A stretch of 34,316 bases of DNA, taken from NCBI RefSeq assembly GCF_010548465.1, contig NZ_JAAGMD010000579.1, positions 1 to 34,316 on the forward strand, read 5' to 3'. The position numbers and the translations under genes are program-made. How positions within the stretch are numbered: the stretch's first letter is position 1; each line of letters opens with the position of its first letter. This stretch comes from Streptomyces sp. SID14436. Lineage in GTDB: Bacteria > Actinomycetota > Actinomycetes > Streptomycetales > Streptomycetaceae. This document shows positions 1 through 7,517 of the stretch, piece by piece. A model generated the notes under the pieces. The model made no database searches and was not told where the DNA came from. It saw only the letters and a list, made by a program, of their open reading frames with translations.

Positions 1-130
1 GATCGCCCTCCCGGCTGCGCCGCCTGCTCCGCCGCCGGCGCCGGACACCGGCCGGCTGACGCCCGGACCAGCCCCTCGGCAGGCCCGAACGGCTCCCGCC
101 GGGCGCCGAAGCCGCTGGCCAACGCCAGAC

Positions 131-997
131 CTACAGCGCCCGGAACAACCCTTCCTGGACGACCGACACCAGCAGCCGTCCCGCGCGGTCGTAGATCCGG
201 CCCCGGGCCAGACCCCGCCCGCCCGTGGCCACCGGTGACTCCTGGTCGTACAGGAACCACTCGTCCGCGCGGAACGGACGGTGGAACCACATCGCGTGGT
301 CCAGCGACGCCATGTCGAAACCGCGCGGCCCCCACAGCGGCTCGACGGGGATCCGCACGGCGTCCAGGAGCGTCATGTCGCTGGCGTACGTCAGGGCGCA
401 GGTGTGCACCAGCGGGTCGTCGCCGAGCGGACCGACCGCCCGCATCCACACCGCGCTGCGCGGCTCAGCGCCCTTGACCTCGTCCGGGTCCCAGCGCAAC
501 CGGTCCACGTACCGGATGTCGAAGGGCTGGCGACGGGCCATCCGCTCCAACTGCTCCGGCAGCTCACCCAGATGCTCGCGGAGTTCGTCCGCCAGTGTCG
601 GCAGCGACTCCGGCTCGGGGAGCTCGCAGGAGGGCGGCACCTGATGTTCGAAGGCAGCCGGCTCCGGCCGGTGGAAGGAGGCGGTGAGATTGAAGATCGT
701 CCGGCCCTGCTGGACCGCGGTGACCCGGCGGGTGGTGAACGACCGTCCGTCCCGCACCCGTTCCACCTGGTACACGATCGGCACCCCCGGCCGGCCCGGC
801 CGCAGGAAGTACGCGTGCAGCGAGTGCACGGGGCGGTCCCCGTCGGTGGTGCGGCCCGCGGCGACCATCGCCTGCCCCGCCACCTGGCCGCCGAAGACGC
901 GCTGCAGCGACTCCTGCGGACTGCGCCCGCGGAAGATGTTGACCTCGATCTGCTCCAGGTCGAGCAGGGCAACGAGGCTGTCGGCCGGATTCGTCAT
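131..997 (-). CDS. tesB: Acyl-CoA thioesterase II (TesB-type, double hotdog)
   Basis: Hydrolyses acyl-CoA to free acid and CoA in the cytoplasm. The 288-aa length matches TesB enzymes of about 285-290 aa, which carry two fused hotdog domains. The N-terminal FRGRSP and QRVFGGQVAGQA stretches and the VHSLHAYFLRPG segment are typical of the first domain. The second contains SDMTLL, MASLDHAMWFHRP and VVQEGL, which supply the Asp, Ser/Thr and Gln of the catalytic triad known from E. coli TesB. The ATG at 997 lies 20 bp after the stop of the helicase gene on the same strand, preceded by a modest GGGAG-like RBS, so the two are probably co-transcribed. The physiological acyl-CoA substrate cannot be read from sequence. 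The 130 bases beyond its stop hold no recognisable gene. Confidence 0.95.
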   Translation of the reverse strand: MTNPADSLVALLDLEQIEVNIFRGRSPQESLQRVFGGQVAGQAMVAAGRTTDGDRPVHSLHAYFLRPGRPGVPIVYQVERVRDGRSFTTRRVTAVQQGRTIFNLTASFHRPEPAAFEHQVPPSCELPEPESLPTLADELREHLGELPEQLERMARRQPFDIRYVDRLRWDPDEVKGAEPRSAVWMRAVGPLGDDPLVHTCALTYASDMTLLDAVRIPVEPLWGPRGFDMASLDHAMWFHRPFRADEWFLYDQESPVATGGRGLARGRIYDRAGRLLVSVVQEGLFRAL

Positions 998-1016
998 GGG
1001 TGGTCTGCTCCCGCGG

Positions 1017-3530
1017 TCACAGCCGGCCGACGTCGGTGACCCGCACGATCGCGCGGCCCTCCGCGTCGGAGGCGGCCAGGTCGACCTCGGCGCTGATGCC
1101 CCAGTCGTGGTCGCCGTTCGGGTCGTCGAAGATCTGCCGGATCCGCCACAGCCCGTGCTGCGGCTCCTCCTCGATGAGCAGCAGCTTGGGGCCGCGCGCG
1201 TCGGGACCGGTGCCGAGCTCCTCGTACTCGTCCCAGTACTTGTCCATCGCCTCGCCCCACGCGTCGGCGTCCCAGCCCGACTCGGCGTCCAGCTCGCCCA
1301 ACTCGTCCACCCGGTCCAGCGCGGCGAGCTCCACCCGGCGGAACATCGCGTTGCGCACCAGCACCCTGAAGGCCCGCGCGTTCGCCGTGACGGGCTTGAC
1401 CTGGTCGGCCTTCTCCTGGGCCTCCTCGGAGGTCATCTCCTCCGGATTGGCCAGTTGCTCCCACTCGTCAAGCAGACTGGAGTCCACCTGGCGCACCATC
1501 TCGCCCAGCCAGGCGATCAGATCCTGCAGATCCTCCGACTTGAGGTCGTCCGGCACGGTGTGGTCCAGCGCCTTGTAGGCACTGGCGAGATAGCGCAGCA
1601 CGATGCCCTCGGTGCGGGCCAGTTCGTAGTGCGCGACCAACTCGGTGAAGGACAGCGCCCGTTCGTACATGTCGCGGACCACGGACTTCGGCGACAGCGG
1701 ATGGTCGCCGACCCAGGGGTGACTCTTGCGGTACGTGTTGTAGGCGTGGAAGAGCAGCTCCTCCAGCGGCTTCGGGTACGTGATGTCCTGGAGGCGCTCC
1801 ATGCGCTCCTCGTACTCGACGCCGTCCGCCTTCATCGCGGCGACGGCCTCCCCGCGGGCCTTGTTCTGCTGGGCGGCGAGGATCTGCCGGGGATCGTCCA
1901 GCGTCGACTCCACCACCGACACCATGTCCAGGGCGTAGGACGGCGACTCGGGGTCGAGCAGTTCGAACGCGGCCAGCGCGAACGTGGACAGCGGCTGGTT
2001 CAGCGCGAAGTCCTGCTGGAGATCGACGGTCAGGCGGACGATGCGGCCCTCGGGGTCCGGCGTGTCCAGCTTCTCGACGATGCCGCCGTCCAGCAGCGAA
2101 CGGTAGATGGCGATGGCCCGCCGGATGTGCCTGAGCTGCTGCTTGCGCGGCTCGTGGTTGTCCTCCAGCAGCCGGCGCATCGCCTCGAAGGCGTTGCCGG
2201 GCCGGGCGATCACCGACAGCAGCATCGTGTGCGTGACGCGGAAGCGGGAGGTCAGCGGCTCCGGTTCGGAACCGATGAGCTTCTCGAAGGTCTGCTCCGA
2301 CCACGCCACGAAACCCTCGGGCGCCTTCTTGCGCACCACCTTGCGGCGCTTCTTCGGGTCGTCGCCCGCCTTGGCCAGCGCCTTCTCGTTCTCGACGACG
2401 TGCTCGGGAGCCTGGGCGACGACGAACCCCTCGGTGTCGAAGCCGGCGCGTCCGGCACGGCCCGCGATCTGGTGGAACTCCCGCGCCCGCAGGGTCCGCA
2501 CCCGGCTGCCGTCGTACTTCGTCAGCGCGGTGAACAGCACCGTGCGGATGGGCACGTTGACACCCACGCCGAGCGTGTCCGTACCGCAGATCACCTTCAG
2601 CAGCCCGGCCTGCGCCAGCTTCTCCACCAGCCGCCGGTACTTGGGCAGCATGCCGGCGTGATGCACCCCGATGCCGTGCCGGACGTACCGCGACAGGTTG
2701 CGGCCGAAGCGGGTGGTGAAGCGGAAGTTGCCGATCAGGTCGGCGATCTTGTCCTTCTCCTCGCGGGTGCACATGTTGATGCTCATCAGCGCCTGCGCCC
2801 GTTCCACCGCCTGTGCCTGGGTGAAGTGCACGATGTAGACCGGCGCCTGCCGGGCGGCCAGCAGGTCGGTCAGCGTCTCCGTGAGCGGCGTGTACCGGTA
2901 CTCGTAGGACAGCGGCACCGGCCGCGTCGCCGACCGGACCACCGCGGTGGGGCGGCCGGTACGGCGGGTGAGGTCCTTCTCGAAGAAGGAGACGTCACCG
3001 AGCGTCGCCGACATCAGCACGAACTGTGCCTGCGGCAGCTCCAGCAGCGGGATCTGCCAGGCCCAGCCGCGGTCCGGCTCGGCGTAGAAGTGGAACTCGT
3101 CCATGACGACCTGGCCGACGTCCGCGTCCTTGCCGTCGCGCAGCGCGATCGAGGCGAGGACCTCGGCGGTGCAGCAGATGACCGGCGCGTCCGCGTTCAC
3201 GGACGCGTCGCCGGTCAGCATGCCCACGTTCTCCGTGCCGAAGATCTTGCACAGTTCGAAGAACTTCTCCGACACCAGCGCTTTGATCGGCGCCGTGTAG
3301 AAGGTCACCTCGTCCCGTGCCAGAGCGGCGAAGTGCGCGGCCGCCGCGATCATGCTCTTGCCGGATCCGGTGGGCGTCGAGACGATCACGTTCGCCCCGG
3401 AGACCACCTCGATCAGTGCCTCCTCCTGGTGGGAGTAGAGCGTGAGACCGCGTTCGACGGCCCACGACTCGAAGGCTTCGTACAGGGCGTCGGGGTCGGC
3501 GGTCGTCGGCAGCTGATCGATGAGGGTCAC
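1017..3530 (-). CDS. DEAD/DEAH-box RNA helicase with C-terminal DUF3516
   Basis: Superfamily 2 helicase of 837 aa. Walker A TPTGSGKS lies at residues 52-59, the Walker B box is DEFH at 144-147, motif III SAT at 174-176, and the motif VI region reads QIAGRAGRAGFD near residue 365. The C-terminal half of about 400 residues matches the DUF3516 region found in actinobacterial helicases of the Ski2-like/Mtr4-like branch. It probably unwinds structured RNA in the cytoplasm, perhaps in RNA turnover; the substrate is inferred only from family. Translation starts at GTG 3530 with a weak GGGTGC leader. It is transcribed away from the membrane hydrolase gene at 3676 and leads into tesB. Confidence 0.93.
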   Translation of the reverse strand: MTLIDQLPTTADPDALYEAFESWAVERGLTLYSHQEEALIEVVSGANVIVSTPTGSGKSMIAAAAHFAALARDEVTFYTAPIKALVSEKFFELCKIFGTENVGMLTGDASVNADAPVICCTAEVLASIALRDGKDADVGQVVMDEFHFYAEPDRGWAWQIPLLELPQAQFVLMSATLGDVSFFEKDLTRRTGRPTAVVRSATRPVPLSYEYRYTPLTETLTDLLAARQAPVYIVHFTQAQAVERAQALMSINMCTREEKDKIADLIGNFRFTTRFGRNLSRYVRHGIGVHHAGMLPKYRRLVEKLAQAGLLKVICGTDTLGVGVNVPIRTVLFTALTKYDGSRVRTLRAREFHQIAGRAGRAGFDTEGFVVAQAPEHVVENEKALAKAGDDPKKRRKVVRKKAPEGFVAWSEQTFEKLIGSEPEPLTSRFRVTHTMLLSVIARPGNAFEAMRRLLEDNHEPRKQQLRHIRRAIAIYRSLLDGGIVEKLDTPDPEGRIVRLTVDLQQDFALNQPLSTFALAAFELLDPESPSYALDMVSVVESTLDDPRQILAAQQNKARGEAVAAMKADGVEYEERMERLQDITYPKPLEELLFHAYNTYRKSHPWVGDHPLSPKSVVRDMYERALSFTELVAHYELARTEGIVLRYLASAYKALDHTVPDDLKSEDLQDLIAWLGEMVRQVDSSLLDEWEQLANPEEMTSEEAQEKADQVKPVTANARAFRVLVRNAMFRRVELAALDRVDELGELDAESGWDADAWGEAMDKYWDEYEELGTGPDARGPKLLLIEEEPQHGLWRIRQIFDDPNGDHDWGISAEVDLAASDAEGRAIVRVTDVGRL

Positions 3531-3675
3531 GCACCCATCTTGCCTGCCCGGTCACCCGATGCGGGAATCGGATGTGGGGCCGAAGATCGCGAACGCTACG
3601 CTGTGTCGCCGACGGAGCGTCAACGCACCGGGTCAACCGGGCGGCAGTGCACAAGAAATGGGGCGGGCCACGGCG

Positions 3676-4470
3676 ATGATGGGACCAGCACACTCACTGT
3701 CGGGCGCCGCCGCCTGGCTCGGCGTCGGCGCGGCCACTGCCGCGGCCGGTCAGCCCATGCCCTGGCCGGTCCTCCTGGCCGGCGCGCTGATCTGCGCGGG
3801 AGCCGCGCTCGCCCCCGACCTGGACCACAAGGCGGCCACCATCTCGCGCGCCTTCGGACCGCTGTCCCGGTGGCTCTGCGAGATCGTCGACAAACTGTCC
3901 TGCGCCGTCTACAAGGCGACAAAGAAACAAGGCGACCCCCGTCGCAGCGGTGGGCACCGCACCCTCACCCACACCTGGCTGTGGGCCGTCCTGATCGGCA
4001 CCGGCACCTCCGCGCTGGCGATCACCGGTGGCCGCTGGGCGGTGCTGGCCATCCTGTTCGTGCACATGGTGCTCGCCATCGAGGGCCTGCTGTGGCGGGC
4101 CACCCGCGGCTCCAGCAGCGACGTCCTGGTGTGGCTGCTGGCGGCGACCAGCGCGTGGATCATCGCCGGCATCCTCGACCAGCCGGGCAACGGGGCCGGC
4201 TGGCTGTTCTCCGCGCCGGGCCAGGAGTACCTGTGGCTCGGCCTGCCGATCGTGCTGGGCGCGCTGGTCCACGACATCGGGGACGCGCTGACCGTCTCGG
4301 GCTGCCCGATCCTGTGGCCCATACCGGTGGGCCGCAGACGCTGGTACCCGGTCGGCCCGCCGAAGGCGCTCCGGTTCCGGGCCGGCAGCTGGGTGGAGCT
4401 GAAGGTGCTGATGCCCGCCTTCATGCTGCTCGGCGGCGTGGGCTGCGCGGCGGCGCTCAACGTCATCTGA
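3676..4470 (+). CDS. Membrane-bound metal-dependent hydrolase, YdjM/DUF457 family
   Basis: Integral membrane protein of 264 aa from the chosen start. The N-terminal MMGPAHSLSGAAAW with a conserved His, the PDLDHKAATISR segment and GGHRTLTHT are the His/Asp clusters that define the YdjM/LexA-regulated hydrolase family, where they are thought to bind metal. At least four hydrophobic segments follow, including one near the C terminus (LMPAFMLLGGVGCAAAL). ATG 3676 is preferred because GGGGCGGG sits about 8 nt upstream; ATG 3658 (MGRATA added) and a longer reading to 3520 are possible but less well supported. It is monocistronic, between a divergent helicase and a convergent rpmE2, with a strong hairpin after the stop. 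Substrate unknown. Confidence 0.88.
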   Translation: MMGPAHSLSGAAAWLGVGAATAAAGQPMPWPVLLAGALICAGAALAPDLDHKAATISRAFGPLSRWLCEIVDKLSCAVYKATKKQGDPRRSGGHRTLTHTWLWAVLIGTGTSALAITGGRWAVLAILFVHMVLAIEGLLWRATRGSSSDVLVWLLAATSAWIIAGILDQPGNGAGWLFSAPGQEYLWLGLPIVLGALVHDIGDALTVSGCPILWPIPVGRRRWYPVGPPKALRFRAGSWVELKVLMPAFMLLGGVGCAAALNVI

Positions 4471-4477
4471 CGGCCGC

Positions 4478-4505
4478 GGGCCCGCCCCGCGCGGCGGGCG
4501 GGCCC
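4478..4505. terminator. Bidirectional hairpin terminator
   Basis: Perfect 10-bp inverted repeat, GGGCCCGCCC and GGGCGGGCCC, with an 8-nt loop. It lies between the convergent 3' ends at 4470 (plus) and 4521 (minus). There is no U-tract, as is usual for Streptomyces terminators. Confidence 0.75.
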
Positions 4506-4520
4506 CGGGGTGCGGTCCGG

Positions 4521-4775
4521 TCAGCCGGTGCCCTCACCGCCGTAGCGGCGCTCGAAGCGGGCGATGCGCCCCTCCGTGTCCACCGTCCGGGCCTTGCCGG
4601 TGTAGAAGGGGTGGCTCTCCGAGGAGATCTCCACGTCCACCACCGGATAGGTCTCGCCGTCGTCCCAGTCGATGGTCTGTTCGCTGGTCGCGGTGGACCG
4701 GGTCAGGAAGGCGTATCCGGCGGCCCGGTCGCGGAAGACGACGGGGTGGTAGTCGGGGTGCTTGTCCTGCTGCAT
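4521..4775 (-). CDS. rpmE2: 50S ribosomal protein L31, type B (zinc-free)
   Basis: Ribosomal large-subunit protein L31 in its zinc-independent form, 84 aa. The start [16 protein letters not shown] and the [13 protein letters not shown] segment are diagnostic of type B L31, including the KHP and SHPFYTGK motifs. It contains no cysteine, so it lacks the zinc ribbon of type A L31. ATG 4775 has a strong GAGGAG RBS. Zinc-free paralogues normally replace the zinc form when zinc is short and are commonly repressed by Zur; I could not find a convincing Zur-like palindrome upstream, and the usual companions rpmG2, rpmB2 and rpsN2 are not adjacent. The DUF5709 gene lies upstream on the same strand after 83 bp. 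Confidence 0.95.
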   Translation of the reverse strand: MQQDKHPDYHPVVFRDRAAGYAFLTRSTATSEQTIDWDDGETYPVVDVEISSESHPFYTGKARTVDTEGRIARFERRYGGEGTG

Positions 4776-4858
4776 GAATGCTCCTCGGGTCCTCGGGCGA
4801 CTCGGACAGGCGCGGGGCCTGGGCAGGTGCAGAGCGGGGGGCAGGGCGGAGACGGGGA

Positions 4859-5329
4859 TCAGCCGGGCAGGGCGTCCTCGTCCACGACATGCATGGCGGC
4901 CTCCTCGGCGGAGGCGGCCGCGCCGTCGATGCCGACGTCCGTGGCGACCAGGGCCTCCTCCTCGTCCTCGTGGGCCCCCTCGTCGGGGGCCACCAGACGG
5001 CCGGAGCGGACCGCGCCGACCTCGTTGTCCAGGAGTTCCCCGTCGCTGCCCTCGCAGTCCCCGAGACCGTCGCCGTCGGGCGCGGCCGGCTCCGGCAGCT
5101 CCTCGGCGAGCCGCTGGTCCAGGGTCTCGCCCCGACGGCGTTCGGCCGCCGTCACGCCGGGGTGTTCCACGGCCCAGGGCCGCTCGGGCGGGGACCAGCC
5201 GCGGTCGAGGGGGTCGTCGACACCGTCGTTGTCCAGGGTGTCCTCGGCATCGAGCAGTCCGGCGTCGTCCTGAATGTCGGACGCGTCCGGCTGGTAGACG
5301 TCGTCTCCCCATCCGTCGGCGCTGTTCAC
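4859..5329 (-). CDS. DUF5709 family acidic protein
   Basis: A 156-aa strongly acidic soluble protein with many Asp and Glu and a repeated pattern of short Asp-rich motifs ([30 protein letters not shown], a WSPPERPW segment, and [14 protein letters not shown]). This matches DUF5709, a family of unknown function mainly in Actinobacteria. There is no signal peptide and no membrane segment. GTG 5329 is chosen because GGAGG lies just upstream; no ATG in this frame gives a comparable leader. No catalytic motif is visible, so no function is assigned. It may be transcribed into rpmE2, but the 83-bp gap leaves this open. Confidence 0.85.
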   Translation of the reverse strand: MNSADGWGDDVYQPDASDIQDDAGLLDAEDTLDNDGVDDPLDRGWSPPERPWAVEHPGVTAAERRRGETLDQRLAEELPEPAAPDGDGLGDCEGSDGELLDNEVGAVRSGRLVAPDEGAHEDEEEALVATDVGIDGAAASAEEAAMHVVDEDALPG

Positions 5330-5735
5330 GGGTACCTCCAGGGGGTGGGGACGGGCCGCCCGCGTTCCCGCCGCGGCCCGCACCGGACCGCCCTTGTACG
5401 GGACACCGGCGCCACCCGTCCCCGTCCGCCGGGGACCCGGGTGTTCCCCGAGCCGGTGCCTGACTCCAGCCTTCCACCCCGCTTCGGGACCGCGCAACGC
5501 CACGGCACCCCTCCACCGCCGGCCCCGCCCGGCGCCCGCCGGCTCCGGCAGGGACCACCGCCCGCGCCAGGAGGCGGCCGGGCCCGGGCCACGCGGCCGG
5601 GGTGCCAAGGGGGTGCGGTCCTCTCCCGGAGCCGCACCGCCATGGGGCGGGGCTCCGTCCCGACGCCGCACCGTCCGCCCTGCCGTCCGCGCGGGACACG
5701 GGCCCCGGTGCAGCAAGCAGCCCCACCCCCCCGGG
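5330..5735. other. Intergenic stretch, no gene supported
   Basis: About 400 bp between the DUF5709 start and the 3' end of an ABC subunit gene. Reading frames exist on both strands but have no recognisable domain and no good start signal. It presumably holds the DUF5709 promoter and the terminator of the ABC operon. I see no clear hairpin or promoter that I would defend. Confidence 0.5.
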
Positions 5736-7517
5736 TCAGCCGTGCCAGGACCGCCACAGGGCCGCGTACGCGCCGTCCGCCGCGACCAGCTCGTCGTGGC
5801 TGCCGAGCTCAGTGATGCGGCCGTCCTCCACGACGGCGATGACGTCCGCGTCGTGGGCGGTGTGCAGGCGGTGCGCGATGGCCACCACCGTGCGCCCGTC
5901 CAGGACCCGGGACAGGGACCGCTCGAGGTGGCGCGCCGCCCGCGGGTCCAGCAGCGACGTCGCCTCGTCCAGCACCAGGGTGTGCGGGTCGGCCAGTACC
6001 AGCCGGGCGAGGGCGATCTGCTGGGCCTGGGCCGGGGTGAGCGCCAGTCCGCCCGAGCCGACCTCGGTGTCAAGGCCGTCGTCCAGCGCGCGGGCCCAGC
6101 CGTCCGCGTCCACCGCGCCGAGGGCCGCCCACAGCTCGGCGTCCCCGGCGTCCGCGCGGGCGAGTCGCAGGTTGTCGCGCAGCGAGCCCACGAAGACGTG
6201 GTGTTCCTGGTTGACGAGGGCCACGTGGGTGCGGACCCGCTCGGCGGTCATCCGGGCCAGCTCCGCGCTGCCGAGGGTGACCCGGCCGTCCCGGGGCGCG
6301 TAGATCCCGGCCAGCAGCCGGCCGAGGGTGGACTTGCCCGCGCCCGAGGGACCGACCAGCGCCAGCCTGGTGCCGGGCGGGACCTCCAGGGAGACCTTGC
6401 GGAGCACGTCGACGCCCTCCCGGTACCCGAAACGCACCCGGTCCGCGCGGACGTGGCGTCCTTCGGGGGTGAGCTCCGCGTCCCCCGCGTCCGGCTCGAT
6501 GTCCCGTACACCCACCAGCCGGGCCAGCGACACCTGGGCCACCTGCAGTTCGTCGTACCACCTGAGGATCAGGCCGACCGGATCCACCAGCATCTGGGCG
6601 ATCAGCGCGCCCGTCGTCAGCTGGCCGACGCCGATCCAGCCGTGCAGGACGAACACCCCGCCGATCATCAGGACGGACGTGAGCACGGTGACATGGGTCA
6701 GACTGACCACCGGGAAGAGCACCGACCGCAGCCAGAGCGTGTAGCGCTCCCAGGCCGTCCATTCCCGCACCCGCTGGTCCGACAGCGCGACGCGCCGCTC
6801 GCCGAGGCGGTGCGCCTCGACGGTCCGTCCCGCGTCCACGGTCTCGGTGAGTGCCGCGGCGACGGCCGCGTACCCGGCGGCCTCGGACCGGTAGGCGGCC
6901 GGTGCCCGCCGGAAGTACCAGCGGCAGCCGGCCACCAGCAGCGGCACGGCCACCAGGACGGCCGGCGCGAGTGCGGGAGCCGTGGCGACCAGGCCGCCGA
7001 GCAGCAGCACCGCCCACACCACGCCGATCGTCAGCTGCGGCACGGCCTCGCGCATCGCGTTGCCGAGCCGGTCGATGTCGGTGGTGATCCGGGACAGCAG
7101 GTCACCGGTCCCGGCCCGCTCCAGCACGCCGGGCGGCAGTCCGACCGACCGCACCAGGAAGTCCTCGCGCAGATCGGCCAGCATCCGCTCGCCGAGCATC
7201 GCCCCGCGCAGCCGGACCTGCCGGACGAACACCGCCTGGACCAGCAGCGCGATCACGAACAGCGTGGCGGTGAGTTCCAGATGCAGGTCCCGGGCCCGGT
7301 CCGGGACCCGTTCCACCAGGCCGCCCAGCAGGTAGGGGCCGACCATGGAGGCGAGGACGGCGACCGTGTTCACCGTGACGAGCAGGACGAAGGCCCGCCG
7401 GTGCCGGCGCAGCAGCTCGCCCACGTAGGCGCGGACGGTCGTCGGGGACCCCACCGGCAGGGTGCCCGCCGTGGTCGGGGCCGCCGGGTCGTAGGCGGGC
7501 GGGGCCACGCCGATCAT
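5736..7517 (-). CDS. Heterodimeric ABC exporter subunit with degenerate LSGGQ
   Basis: Type I ABC exporter half: an N-terminal six-helix membrane domain (about residues 40-330) fused to an ATPase domain, 593 aa. Walker A GPSGAGKST is at 389-397, Q-loop Gln at 437, Walker B LVLDE at 514-518, and the H-loop His at 549 in AIAHRL. The signature is LTPAQ (493-497) in place of LSGGQ. The start codon overlaps the stop of the upstream subunit gene as ATGA (7514-7517), which indicates translational coupling and heterodimer formation. The motif pattern predicts that this subunit supplies Walker A, B and H-loop to the one active ATP site. Likely role is export of a hydrophobic compound or drug, inferred from family and from MarR next door. 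Confidence 0.93.
   Translation of the reverse strand: MIGVAPPAYDPAAPTTAGTLPVGSPTTVRAYVGELLRRHRRAFVLLVTVNTVAVLASMVGPYLLGGLVERVPDRARDLHLELTATLFVIALLVQAVFVRQVRLRGAMLGERMLADLREDFLVRSVGLPPGVLERAGTGDLLSRITTDIDRLGNAMREAVPQLTIGVVWAVLLLGGLVATAPALAPAVLVAVPLLVAGCRWYFRRAPAAYRSEAAGYAAVAAALTETVDAGRTVEAHRLGERRVALSDQRVREWTAWERYTLWLRSVLFPVVSLTHVTVLTSVLMIGGVFVLHGWIGVGQLTTGALIAQMLVDPVGLILRWYDELQVAQVSLARLVGVRDIEPDAGDAELTPEGRHVRADRVRFGYREGVDVLRKVSLEVPPGTRLALVGPSGAGKSTLGRLLAGIYAPRDGRVTLGSAELARMTAERVRTHVALVNQEHHVFVGSLRDNLRLARADAGDAELWAALGAVDADGWARALDDGLDTEVGSGGLALTPAQAQQIALARLVLADPHTLVLDEATSLLDPRAARHLERSLSRVLDGRTVVAIAHRLHTAHDADVIAVVEDGRITELGSHDELVAADGAYAALWRSWHG

Noticed and set aside
1..130. Coding end of a gene entering from the left
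   Set aside because: No frame here has a recognisable family signature, and the segment is too short to judge.
684..5273. A 1529-codon open frame on the plus strand
   Set aside because: It lies antisense to the helicase, TesB, L31 and DUF5709 genes, has the Arg/His/Val-rich composition of a shadow frame in G+C-rich DNA, and has no domain.
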